Below are positions 15,440-23,324 of a stretch of DNA of 64,000 bases, one piece after another. The stretch lies in assembly GCA_902798595.1 (NCBI GenBank), contig CADBXE010000001.1, positions 62,001 to 126,000 on the forward strand. Direction: 5' to 3'. The stretch's first letter is position 1; each line of letters begins with the position of its first letter. The translations under genes and the position numbers were made by a program. A model generated the notes under the pieces. It saw only the letters and a list, made by a program, of their open reading frames with translations. It had not been told where the DNA came from and made no database searches. Source of the stretch: an uncultured Erysipelotrichaceae bacterium (GTDB taxonomy: Bacteria; Bacillota_I; Bacilli_A; RFN20; CAG-826).

Positions 15440-16153
15440 ATGGCTAATAATCAAATTAATCACGTGGCCCTTATTATGGACGGCAATGGTAGATGGGCTA
15501 AAAAAAGAGGATTACCAAGAACCGCAGGTCATGAAGAAGGCTGCAAAAGAATTATTGAAATATTTGACGCAGTTAAGGCTAATCATATCTACTGTATGAC
15601 CTTATATGCTTTTTCTGCTGAAAACTGGAATAGACCAAAAAGTGAAATCACTTTGTTGTTTAGATATCTAGATAAGTTCTTTAAAGACAATATTGCGGAT
15701 TTAATGAGAGATGGTGTGAGAGTGCAAGTGATGGGGGACATCACTAGACTCCCTAAACACTCTCAAAAAACAGTCTTAGAAGCACTTAATAAGACAAAAG
15801 ATAACAATAACTATGTTTTTAACATTGCTTTAAATTATGGTTCTAGACAAGAACTAGTCAAAGCCACGAAAGAAATTGCTACATTAGTGAAAGATAATAA
15901 GTTAGATATAAACGATATTGATGAACAAACAATTAGTGATCATCTATACACAAGCAATTTACCACCAGTGGACTTAATGATTAGAACAAGTGGTGAACAA
16001 CGTTTAAGTAACTATTTACTATACCAACTCGCTTATTCTGAGTTTATTTTTACCCCAACATATTGGCCAGACTTCACTAAAGATAAGTTCCAAGAATGCT
16101 TAAAAGAATATCAAACTAGAGATAGAAGATACGGTAAAATCGTTGAAGAATAG
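15440..16153 (+). CDS. uppS: Undecaprenyl diphosphate synthase (cis-prenyltransferase)
   Basis: 237 aa, typical length. Motifs: HVALIMDGNGRWAKKRG with catalytic Asp14, GHEEG, LYAFSAENWNRP, NYGSRQEL, and RTSGEQRLSNYLLYQLAYSE. It extends farnesyl diphosphate with IPP units to the C55 carrier used for peptidoglycan and for the capsule made by the operon starting at 17061. Directly follows ispH with 2 nt between. Confidence 0.95.
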   Translation: MANNQINHVALIMDGNGRWAKKRGLPRTAGHEEGCKRIIEIFDAVKANHIYCMTLYAFSAENWNRPKSEITLLFRYLDKFFKDNIADLMRDGVRVQVMGDITRLPKHSQKTVLEALNKTKDNNNYVFNIALNYGSRQELVKATKEIATLVKDNKLDINDIDEQTISDHLYTSNLPPVDLMIRTSGEQRLSNYLLYQLAYSEFIFTPTYWPDFTKDKFQECLKEYQTRDRRYGKIVEE

Positions 16154-16178
16154 CTTAGGAAATCCTAGGTTTTTCTTT
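16154..16178 (+). terminator. Intrinsic terminator after uppS
   Basis: CTTAGGA/TCCTAGG stem at 16154-16169 followed by a T-rich tail. Confidence 0.75.
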
Positions 16179-16330
16179 TGTTTTAATATGCCTTGTAAAA
16201 AGCACAATAGAGTATAAAAAATACAAAAAGTAGAATAAGCAAACATTGTAACGAATGGTTTACAATTCATATAACATGTCTATTGTTTATGAGCACTGAT
16301 TTGTTTTGATGTATATTTTGTAAAAATTAA

Positions 16331-16360
16331 TTGATGTGTAAAAAATACAACTGATATAAT
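16331..16360 (+). promoter_or_regulatory. Promoter of the XRE gene, leaderless
   Basis: TTGATG (16331-16336), 18-bp spacer, TATAAT (16355-16360). The expected start falls at the ATG (16368), and no ribosome binding site is present. Confidence 0.7.
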
Positions 16361-16367
16361 ACGAGAC

Positions 16368-16703
16368 ATGGACTTAGGTGAAAGATTTAAAACATATCGT
16401 TTAAAACAAAAGCTATCCCAAAAAGAAGCTGCGGATCTGATTGGTGTTAAATCCTACCAATTAGCGAACTATGAAACAAATCGTAGTGAGCCTTCTATCC
16501 AAACACTTAAAAACATGTCCATGGTCTATCATGTATCTATTGATAAACTAGTGAACAATGTGCAACTTGGTAGTGTTTCTATGGAAGAGCAGAAAGTATT
16601 CGAAGAAGAAAAAGCTCTCTTCACTAAGAAGTTAGAAGAGATTCTTGAAGCTTTAAAAGATTGGGAAGTTAACGACACAAAAAAGTACCCTGGAGAAGAA
16701 TAA
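16368..16703 (+). CDS. XRE-family transcriptional regulator
   Basis: 111 aa. N-terminal helix-turn-helix of the Cro/CI type (residues 5-60: RFKTYRLKQKLSQKEAADLIG, then LANYETNRSEPSIQTLKNMS). A short helical, Glu/Lys-rich tail (about 70-100) is probably for dimerisation. It sits alone between uppS and the capsule operon, on its own promoter and terminator. A role in controlling the capsule operon downstream is possible from position only. The mRNA appears leaderless. Confidence 0.85.
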   Translation: MDLGERFKTYRLKQKLSQKEAADLIGVKSYQLANYETNRSEPSIQTLKNMSMVYHVSIDKLVNNVQLGSVSMEEQKVFEEEKALFTKKLEEILEALKDWEVNDTKKYPGEE

Positions 16704-16718
16704 ATCTCCAGGTCTTTT
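16689..16718 (+). terminator. Intrinsic terminator overlapping the XRE stop codon
   Basis: CCTGGAGA (16689-16696) pairs with TCTCCAGG (16705-16712), then TCTTTTAT. The stop codon lies in the loop. Confidence 0.75.
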
Positions 16719-16774
16719 ATCCTCTAAAACTATGCTTGTGTAACAAAACTCTTCCTCACCATAGCGTTATTATG

Positions 16775-17060
16775 TATAATAAGGGCAAGAAAGATAAAAT
16801 ATTTGTTACCCGACATCAAAAATATTTTGCTCAATAATTTGTTGAATATTATGAATAACATCGTTAAACATTGTAGCAACTACGCGTTCATCGCTTGTTT
16901 AAGTGATGTTTTTTATTTTAATAAAATTGACGCTGACTGATGTCCGGAATGTAGAAACTACATTTATAATGTACTTATCTTTCAGTTGCGCTAATTGAAA
17001 GATAAGCGCAAGATATAAAATAGTATTTTATCCAAAAAACAACTTGAGGGGGTTAAGTTT
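16775..17060 (+). promoter_or_regulatory. Capsule operon promoter and long structured leader
   Basis: This 357-nt gap holds TATAAT at 16775-16780 (weak -35 TTCCTC, 17 bp upstream) and then a leader of about 270 nt. Within it, AACATCGTTAAACA (16857-16870) pairs with TGTTTAAGTGATGTT (16896-16910) and is followed by a T-rich run: an intrinsic terminator inside the leader. Past it, CTTATCTTTCA (16974-16984) pairs perfectly with TGAAAGATAAG (16996-17006). The loop's TTGCG (16986-16990) can pair with CGCAA (17007-17011), giving a possible pseudoknot. The presence of loaP in the operon makes antitermination here likely. Confidence 0.65.
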
Positions 17061-17864
17061 ATGGACGAAGAAAAACAAGTCGTCGAAGAAGGTAGAGGCT
17101 TAACGTTTAAAGATATTTTATTTATCATCCGTAAGCACTGGATTGCTATCGTCGTATTTATCTTTTTAGGTACCGCTGCCGGCTTCACTTGGACCAAAGT
17201 CGAACAAAGAGTCAAACCTGTATACCGTAGTACTGGTACAATGTTAGTTTCCTATGATAGTGGTAAAGATACTCAAATCACCACTGAATATAACTTCTCT
17301 AACTACATTACCAATACTTATGTCGCTTTCATTAAAGAAGAAGCTGTCTTAAGTAAAGCTGCTGATAAGCTCAACGAAAACAAGGCTCTTCTTAAAAAGC
17401 CAATTGAATATACCGCTGGTAACTTAAAGAGGAATCTTTCAGTGAGCGCTAATTCACTTATCTTAACTGTTTCTTATACCGCTAGAGATGCAGATGATGC
17501 TAAATTCATCTTACAAACCGTCATTGATACCGCTAGTGAAGTCGCTGATTCACCAAAATTAGATGAACAAGGTAATGTGATTTTAGATAGTGAAGGTAAT
17601 CCAGAACCAAAATATAAATTCTTAAATGGTAACTTAACACCTGTTAGTGAAGCTAAGAAAGGCAAACAAGTTAGCAACACCTTAAGAAATACCGTTATCG
17701 GCTTTGGCGCAGGCATTGTAGCAGCCTTCTTATATGTTGTTTTAAGAGAATTACTCGATAATAAATTCAAATCAAGCGAAGAAGTCGAAAGAATGCTTGG
17801 TGTCCCAGTCCTCGCTGGTATTCCTGACTATCATTTCGATGATGAAAAGAAAGGTGGTAAGTAA
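17061..17864 (+). CDS. Polysaccharide co-polymerase (Wzz/CapA-like)
   Basis: 267 aa chain-length regulator and membrane activator of the capsule tyrosine kinase. Two membrane helices (residues about 32-52 and 212-233) flank an extracytoplasmic domain. The second is followed by a cytoplasmic tail with the SSEEVERMLGVPVLAGIP segment, which contacts and activates the BY-kinase in Gram-positive systems. First gene of the operon, with a GAGGGGG ribosome binding site; the kinase gene follows after 2 nt. Confidence 0.92.
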   Translation: MDEEKQVVEEGRGLTFKDILFIIRKHWIAIVVFIFLGTAAGFTWTKVEQRVKPVYRSTGTMLVSYDSGKDTQITTEYNFSNYITNTYVAFIKEEAVLSKAADKLNENKALLKKPIEYTAGNLKRNLSVSANSLILTVSYTARDADDAKFILQTVIDTASEVADSPKLDEQGNVILDSEGNPEPKYKFLNGNLTPVSEAKKGKQVSNTLRNTVIGFGAGIVAAFLYVVLRELLDNKFKSSEEVERMLGVPVLAGIPDYHFDDEKKGGK

Positions 17865-17866
17865 TT

Positions 17867-18655
17867 ATGGCCTATAAAGCAAAAGTTAAACACACAGTAA
17901 CCGATAATCCACATTACAGAATTATCACTGTTGAAGAACCATTATCCATTGCCGCTGAATCTTATAGAAGAATTAAAACTTCCTTAGAATTCGCTAATGT
18001 TGATAAGCGTTTACAAGTTATTCAAGTCTGTTCCTCTATGCAAGGCGAGGGTAAATCAATTACCGTTTTAAACATCGCTGCAACATATGCAGAAGATGGT
18101 AAGAAAGTCCTCGTGGTTGATCTTGACTTTAGAAGACCAAAACTTCATCGTTCATTCAGAAGAGAAAATAAAGATGGTATTACCGATGTCCTCGCAGAAC
18201 ATATTAAGTTAAAAGACGCCATCATCCATGGTGAAAACGGCATCGACTGTTTAAATAGAGGTAGCAAAGCTCCATTCCCAACTGCTTTATTAGGCAGTGA
18301 AGGTATGACTAAACTCTTTGAAGAGTTAAGAAAACAATATGAATACATCATTGTTGACTGCCCACCTATCTTAGCGGTCTCTGATGCTGCAATCATCTCT
18401 AAATTATGTGATGGTTGCTTATTCGTTGTTAGCCAAGCTAAAACCGAAAAAGCTGCTGCTAGAGAATCAGTCAAGATTCTTAGAGATAACGGAGTTAACA
18501 TCTTAGGTGTTGTCTTCGCCAATATCTCTGCTAAACGTGGTAATTACTACTACAGCAATAAATACAAATACTATTACCAAAACTACTATGGTAAAGATAA
18601 TGCTCCTGATGGTAGCAAGGCTCCAGAAGAAGCTGAAGAAGAGAAAGATAACTAG
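17867..18655 (+). CDS. Capsular tyrosine-protein kinase (BY-kinase, CpsD/CapB-like)
   Basis: 262 aa cytoplasmic kinase that autophosphorylates and controls polymer assembly with the Wzz-like protein. Walker A (MQGEGKSITVLN, about residue 60), Walker A' (VLVVDLDFRRPKLH) and Walker B (YIIVDCPPIL) are all present. The C-terminus has a tyrosine cluster (NYYYSNKYKYYYQNYYG) typical of the autophosphorylation tail, then an acidic end. It is placed between its activator and its phosphatase. Confidence 0.94.
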   Translation: MAYKAKVKHTVTDNPHYRIITVEEPLSIAAESYRRIKTSLEFANVDKRLQVIQVCSSMQGEGKSITVLNIAATYAEDGKKVLVVDLDFRRPKLHRSFRRENKDGITDVLAEHIKLKDAIIHGENGIDCLNRGSKAPFPTALLGSEGMTKLFEELRKQYEYIIVDCPPILAVSDAAIISKLCDGCLFVVSQAKTEKAAARESVKILRDNGVNILGVVFANISAKRGNYYYSNKYKYYYQNYYGKDNAPDGSKAPEEAEEEKDN

Positions 18656-18663
18656 TTACAAAT

Positions 18664-19326
18664 ATGATTGATATCCATACCCATGTTATTCCCTGTGTCG
18701 ATGATGGTAGTCACTCCATTGAAGAGTCACTAGCCATGATTAAACATGAAATAGATATTGGAGTGGATACCATTATCGCTACTCCACATCATATCTATCA
18801 CCGATATGAAAAAACTGTGGAAGAAATAACTAAGCAGTTCAATCTCTTAAAAGAAACGGTAGAAAAAGAAAATCTACCTGTAAAACTATATTTAGGTCAA
18901 GAGATTTGCTACACACATCGTGAAGATCAAATCAAGATGTTAAAAGAAGGCAAATTATTGACTTTAAATAACACTAATAGGATTCTCCTTGAGTTCTCCT
19001 TCACCAGAGAACCAGAAGACGTCCTAGATGTCATCTATAACTTCTCCATTAATGGCTATCAAGTGATTATAGCCCATGTCGAACGTTATGAATGGATGAC
19101 ATATGACAAAGTGGTGGCCTTACGTCAAGAAGGTGCCTTAATTCAGATTAACTCCAATTCTTATCTAGGTATGACCACTTGGAAAGAAAAGAGATTAACA
19201 AAGAAACTATTGAAGCACAATCTTGTAGACTATGTTGCAAGTGATACACATAGTTTTAGACCATCCACACTGGATAAGTCATTTAAGAAAATTAAGAATC
19301 CTGACTTATTCAACTACGTAAGATAG
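18664..19326 (+). CDS. Tyrosine-protein phosphatase (PHP family, CpsB/YwqE-like)
   Basis: 220 aa manganese-dependent PHP phosphatase that dephosphorylates the BY-kinase. Metal motifs: DIHTHVIPCVDDG at the N-terminus, TPHH, GQEICY, HVERY and a C-terminal SDTHS. Length is slightly below the usual 240-255 aa at the C-terminal end, but all metal-binding motifs are there. Completes the Wzz-kinase-phosphatase module. Confidence 0.92.
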   Translation: MIDIHTHVIPCVDDGSHSIEESLAMIKHEIDIGVDTIIATPHHIYHRYEKTVEEITKQFNLLKETVEKENLPVKLYLGQEICYTHREDQIKMLKEGKLLTLNNTNRILLEFSFTREPEDVLDVIYNFSINGYQVIIAHVERYEWMTYDKVVALRQEGALIQINSNSYLGMTTWKEKRLTKKLLKHNLVDYVASDTHSFRPSTLDKSFKKIKNPDLFNYVR

Positions 19327-19355
19327 TTAATTCTTACAAAACTCCTTCTTATTCT

Positions 19356-19422
19356 ATATCACTAGGTCGAAGCCTGTGGCACCTCAATAGGGTATAGATG
19401 CCATCATCTTATCTAGGTATAT
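19356..19422 (+). promoter_or_regulatory. Structured leader before loaP
   Basis: The 148-nt gap before loaP can fold with ATAT (19356-19359) and CTAG (19362-19365) pairing to CTAG (19413-19416) and ATAT (19419-19422). Inside is a GGCA...TGCC hairpin (about 19378-19402) holding CCT-caat-AGG. No known riboswitch recognised. Confidence 0.4.
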
Positions 19423-19474
19423 TTATTGGACTATATCTAATGAACCAACATGCCATAAAAACGGGAGATTATGT

Positions 19475-20008
19475 ATGTATTACGTTATTCAAGTCAAAAC
19501 CGGAAAAGAACAGAAAGCCATCGAAGACATATTGAAAAATAAGCCAGATGATGCTTCTTTCGACGTCTTCTCACCATATCGTAAATCTCTTCGTAAATAT
19601 AAGGGCGAAAATAAAGAAGTCATCGAAAGATGCTTCCCTGGCTATATTTTTGTCGAAACAAATGATGTTAAACAGTTATTTAGACAACTATATTTCACTC
19701 CAGGATTTCAAAAGCTATTAGGTAGAGAAGAAGGAACAGAAAACTTTGTTCCTCTAGATAAAGATGAATCTCGTATGATTGATATCCTTTATAGTGCGAA
19801 TAACTCTCGTATCACAGAAATCAGTCATATCGAAGTTAAAGAAGGAGAAATGATTAGAGTTTTAGACGGCCCATTACTTGGCCTAGAAACTCAAATCAAA
19901 AAAGTAAACCTTCATAAACGCACAGTAACAGTGGAATTCACACTTTGTGGTCGTTTAGTGGAGGCTAATGTCGGTATCGACTTCGTCACAAATATCATAA
20001 ATAGGTAA
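19475..20008 (+). CDS. loaP: LoaP-like transcription antiterminator (NusG paralogue)
   Basis: 177 aa. NGN domain at residues 1-110 (MYYVIQVKTGKEQKAIEDI, SPYRKS, FPGYIFVET). KOW domain at the C-terminus (EGEMIRVLDGPLLGLETQIKKVNLHKRTVTVEF). Its place inside a capsule operon and its short form fit the LoaP clade, specialised NusG proteins that bind a leader RNA and let RNA polymerase read through terminators in long biosynthetic operons. General NusG would sit with secE, which is not seen here. The internal leader terminator at 16857-16918 is a plausible target. Confidence 0.88.
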   Translation: MYYVIQVKTGKEQKAIEDILKNKPDDASFDVFSPYRKSLRKYKGENKEVIERCFPGYIFVETNDVKQLFRQLYFTPGFQKLLGREEGTENFVPLDKDESRMIDILYSANNSRITEISHIEVKEGEMIRVLDGPLLGLETQIKKVNLHKRTVTVEFTLCGRLVEANVGIDFVTNIINR

Positions 20009-20014
20009 ATCGTT

Positions 20015-21982
20015 ATGAAGATTTCTAACAAACACAAATTCTCGTTCTTCCCAATTAGATGGTTGCTCATACCATATGACACACTCATCTATATGGCGGT
20101 GATTGTGTTTGCTTTTGTTATCTATAAAAAGCCAATCACTAGTGATGGTATTCAATTAGACTGGCTACAGATCTTGTGGCACTTCTTAATCGGCAACGCT
20201 TGTGTCATTTTAGCCAGATTCTTCTGGAGAGTGTATGGTCAGATTTGGAGATACGGCGGTGTTCAAAGTTATATCCGTATCATGATTGCCGACACATGCG
20301 CTTTAATCGTATACTACTTGATTCAAAGATTTGTTCCTGGCATCGGTAATATCACATTCGTCTTAGTGACATTGATCGTTTTCGCTAATACACTCATTTG
20401 TTTAGCGGTGCGTATGGTATATCGCTTAGTTTATAAAAAGCTAGATAGAACCACGAAGTTTGGTAGATTTGTGACCAGGATGGTTAATATCTTTGGTCGT
20501 TCTAATTGGTCTATCAATGATAAAGGAGATCCAATCGAAAAGATTAGAATCGCAATCATTGGTGCTGGTGTTGTTGGTACCGCTCTAGCTGAAGAACTTG
20601 GCAACAACCCTCATAGTGTTTATAAAGCTGTCTGCTTCGTTGATAATGACCCTGAAAAATTAGGTAGAGAAATATACGGCTTAGAAGTTATTGATGAAGG
20701 AGAAGATGCTCCTGAATTATTAAAAGACTTTAACGTTCAAGAAGTTGTTTTAGCTTTACCTGGCACAGTTGAAGGCGAAGAAAGAAAGATGTTATACCAA
20801 CGTTATAAGAACGCTGGTTTTAAAGTTAAATCTTATGACTATCCTTCAATGCAGAATACTCAAAAAGGCAAGCGTACTTTAAGAGAATTCGATATTGAAG
20901 ACTTGTTGTTTAGAAAAGAACAAGAAGTAATTACCGACGCCACTGTAAATTACTACAAAGAAAAAGTTATCTTAGTCACCGGTGGTGGTGGTTCTATTGG
21001 TAGTGAAATTGCTAGACAACTCGCTAAGATGGAACCAAGACAATTAATCTTATTAGATATCTATGAAAATGGTGTCTATGATGTTCAACAAGAATTAAGA
21101 ATTGAATATGGTGACAATTTAGATCTCAAGATTGAAATCTGTTCTATCACTAATAAAGCCGCTTTAGAAAAAGTCTTCAAAGAGTACAAACCAAATATCG
21201 TTATTATGGCCGCGGCACATAAGCATGTCCCATTAATGGAACATAATATTGTTGAAGCAATTGATAATAATGTCTTTGGTACATTAAATACAGTCTTACT
21301 CGCAGAGAAATATGGTGCAGATCGTGTCCATATGGTTAGCACTGATAAAGCAGTTAACCCAACGAACGTTATGGGTGCGACCAAGAGAATGTGTGAAATG
21401 ATTTGTATGACACACGCTGCTATTAAACAACACACTAAATTTAGTGCTACACGTTTTGGCAACGTATTAGGCAGTGCGGGTTCAGTTATCCCATTATTTA
21501 AAAAGCAAATCCAAAATGGCGGTCCGGTTACCTTAACTGATAAACGTATTATTAGATACTTCATGACAATTCCTGAAGCATCACAATTAGTTTTACACAG
21601 TGCCACAATCGCTAAAAACGGTGAACTAATGGTTTTAGATATGGGACAACCAGTTAAAATCTATGACTTAGCCGTATCCATTATCAAAATGGCGGGCTAT
21701 GAACCTGATAAAGACATAAAAATTATTGAAACAGGTTTAAGGCCAGGTGAAAAACTATATGAAGAATTGCTTGTTAAAAATGAACATTTAGCCAAAACAA
21801 GCAATGAAAAAATCTTCATAGAAAAAGATACACCTGTCAGTTTAGAAGAACTTACTGCAAAATTAGATAGACTCGCTAAGGCTGTTGAAGCTGAAGATGA
21901 CAAACTCGCTAAACAGGCTTTAAAAGAAGCAGTGCCTACCTATGTCAATGGTGATGGCACAAATGGTGGAGGAATGAAATAG
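20015..21982 (+). CDS. Membrane nucleotide-sugar 4,6-dehydratase (PglF/CapD/EpsC family)
   Basis: 655 aa. Four N-terminal membrane helices (about residues 15-135), a first Rossmann-like region (IAIIGAGVVGTALAEELG, about 188), then the catalytic SDR domain from about residue 310. That domain has a GGGGSIGSEIARQL dinucleotide site and the MAAAHKHVPLME and MVSTDKAVNPTNVMGATKR segments. Members convert UDP-GlcNAc to the 4-keto-6-deoxy sugar, the start of bacillosamine, QuiNAc or FucNAc routes. Active side cytoplasmic. It precedes the PIG-L deacetylase and the priming transferase, so it probably makes the first sugar of the capsule repeat. Confidence 0.92.
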   Translation: MKISNKHKFSFFPIRWLLIPYDTLIYMAVIVFAFVIYKKPITSDGIQLDWLQILWHFLIGNACVILARFFWRVYGQIWRYGGVQSYIRIMIADTCALIVYYLIQRFVPGIGNITFVLVTLIVFANTLICLAVRMVYRLVYKKLDRTTKFGRFVTRMVNIFGRSNWSINDKGDPIEKIRIAIIGAGVVGTALAEELGNNPHSVYKAVCFVDNDPEKLGREIYGLEVIDEGEDAPELLKDFNVQEVVLALPGTVEGEERKMLYQRYKNAGFKVKSYDYPSMQNTQKGKRTLREFDIEDLLFRKEQEVITDATVNYYKEKVILVTGGGGSIGSEIARQLAKMEPRQLILLDIYENGVYDVQQELRIEYGDNLDLKIEICSITNKAALEKVFKEYKPNIVIMAAAHKHVPLMEHNIVEAIDNNVFGTLNTVLLAEKYGADRVHMVSTDKAVNPTNVMGATKRMCEMICMTHAAIKQHTKFSATRFGNVLGSAGSVIPLFKKQIQNGGPVTLTDKRIIRYFMTIPEASQLVLHSATIAKNGELMVLDMGQPVKIYDLAVSIIKMAGYEPDKDIKIIETGLRPGEKLYEELLVKNEHLAKTSNEKIFIEKDTPVSLEELTAKLDRLAKAVEAEDDKLAKQALKEAVPTYVNGDGTNGGGMK

Positions 21983-21984
21983 TA

Positions 21985-22656
21985 ATGAATTATTTAGTAG
22001 TCGTTGCTCATCCAGATGATGAAGCATTAGGAGCTGGTGCTACCATTCATAAATTGATTAAAGACGGTCACAAAGTGGCCGTTGTTACAATGGCAAATCA
22101 TGCAGCTGCAAGAGCAAACATCTCTGTTACATTAGCAGATGATCAAAAGAAAGCCTTTGAAATTATGGGCGTAACTAAGTCATATGCCGCTGATTTCCCA
22201 AATATCAAAATGAATACTGTTCCACATCTTGACTTAGTTCAATTTATTGAGAAATGCATTGAAGATTTCGGAGCAGATGCAATTATCACTCATCATCCAA
22301 GTGACACAAACAATGATCATGTTGTTACTAGTTATGCTGTCCAAGCGGCTTGTAGACTATTTCAAAGAAAACCAAATGTTCCTGAATTAAAGGAATTACT
22401 ATACATGGAAGTTCCATCCTCAACAGAATGGAGTTTCGATAGCAGCGCGAATCGTTTCACGCCTAACTATTTCGTTGAAATTGGTAAAGATGGTGTAGAA
22501 CTCAAATTAAAAGCAATTGAAGCGTATAAAGGCGTTATGAGACCATACCCACATCCAAGAAGCAATGAAGCTATCAAAGGTCTAGCGGCGCATAGAGGCG
22601 TGCAAGCTGGATGTAATTATGCTGAAGCTTTCGAACTAGTATTTAAGAGATATTAA
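21985..22656 (+). CDS. PIG-L family deacetylase
   Basis: 223 aa zinc-dependent N-deacetylase. Metal motif AHPDDEALGAG at the N-terminus and ITHHPSDTNNDH near residue 100, with the third His expected in that block. The end reads AAHRGVQAGCNYAEAFELV, as in LmbE-like proteins. It would remove an N-acetyl group from a sugar or sugar nucleotide. The 2-nt spacing from its neighbours ties it to the dehydratase and the priming transferase; the exact substrate is unknown. Confidence 0.9.
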   Translation: MNYLVVVAHPDDEALGAGATIHKLIKDGHKVAVVTMANHAAARANISVTLADDQKKAFEIMGVTKSYAADFPNIKMNTVPHLDLVQFIEKCIEDFGADAIITHHPSDTNNDHVVTSYAVQAACRLFQRKPNVPELKELLYMEVPSSTEWSFDSSANRFTPNYFVEIGKDGVELKLKAIEAYKGVMRPYPHPRSNEAIKGLAAHRGVQAGCNYAEAFELVFKRY

Positions 22657-22658
22657 TA

Positions 22659-23324
22659 ATGGAATGGTGGGTCATTCTTCTTATTGCTTTGGGCTCGCTG
22701 CTCGTAGTCTTTTTAATAGTGGTACTTTTTTACCGCTATTTTGCTAAAAGGATATGTGAAATAATTGGCTCTATCCTTCTCCTGTTGATTCTTTGGCTAC
22801 CGATGATTATTATCGCCATAGTCATTAAATGCGATAGTAAAGGACCAGCCTTGTTTAAGCAAAAAAGAATTGGGAAAAATAAAAAACCATTTACAGTTCT
22901 AAAATTCAGAACAATGTGTGATCACGCTTATGAAAAAGGTGGTGTAGCATCTTCTGAAAGTGACAACAGAATAACTAAAGTTGGAAAATTCTTAAGAAAA
23001 ACAAGTATTGATGAACTTCCACAATTATTAAATATCTTCTTAGGCCAAATGTCCGTGATTGGGCCAAGACCAGTTTTAGATTGGGAGTATGAAGAATTTG
23101 CCAAAGAAGAATACGAACCAAGATTTAAAGTAAGACCAGGAATGTTTTGTACCGTTGATGTTAAATATAGAGCGGCGGCATCGCGAGAACTCCAATTTGA
23201 AATGGATGCCGAATACGCTAAAAAGATGTCACTTTGGTTAGATGTAAAAACATTCTTCGGCGTTTTAAAAACTGTGTTCACTGGAAAAAATGTTTATAAA
23301 GAAGAGAATAAAGAAAATGAATAA
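22659..23324 (+). CDS. Undecaprenyl-phosphate sugar phosphotransferase (priming enzyme)
   Basis: 221 aa, bacterial sugar transferase of the small PglC-like type. A first membrane helix lies at residues about 2-27, with a re-entrant or second hydrophobic segment at 33-58. The catalytic domain has FKQKRIGKNKKPFTVLKFRTM, RKTSIDELPQLLNI and MSVIGPRPVL. It moves a sugar 1-phosphate to undecaprenyl phosphate, starting each capsule repeat. The extra N-terminal helix precedes the usual PglC start. The next gene overlaps by 8 nt. Confidence 0.93.
   Translation: MEWWVILLIALGSLLVVFLIVVLFYRYFAKRICEIIGSILLLLILWLPMIIIAIVIKCDSKGPALFKQKRIGKNKKPFTVLKFRTMCDHAYEKGGVASSESDNRITKVGKFLRKTSIDELPQLLNIFLGQMSVIGPRPVLDWEYEEFAKEEYEPRFKVRPGMFCTVDVKYRAAASRELQFEMDAEYAKKMSLWLDVKTFFGVLKTVFTGKNVYKEENKENE

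Noticed and set aside
16927-16970. A second capsule promoter from TTGACG (16927-16932) and TATAAT (16965-16970)
   Set aside because: Spacing of 32 bp is far outside the functional range; the TATAAT lies close to the hairpin structure and may not be a promoter.
22659-23324. Treating the priming transferase as a large WcaJ/WbaP-type enzyme
   Set aside because: It is only 221 aa with one or two N-terminal hydrophobic segments, the small PglC-like form.
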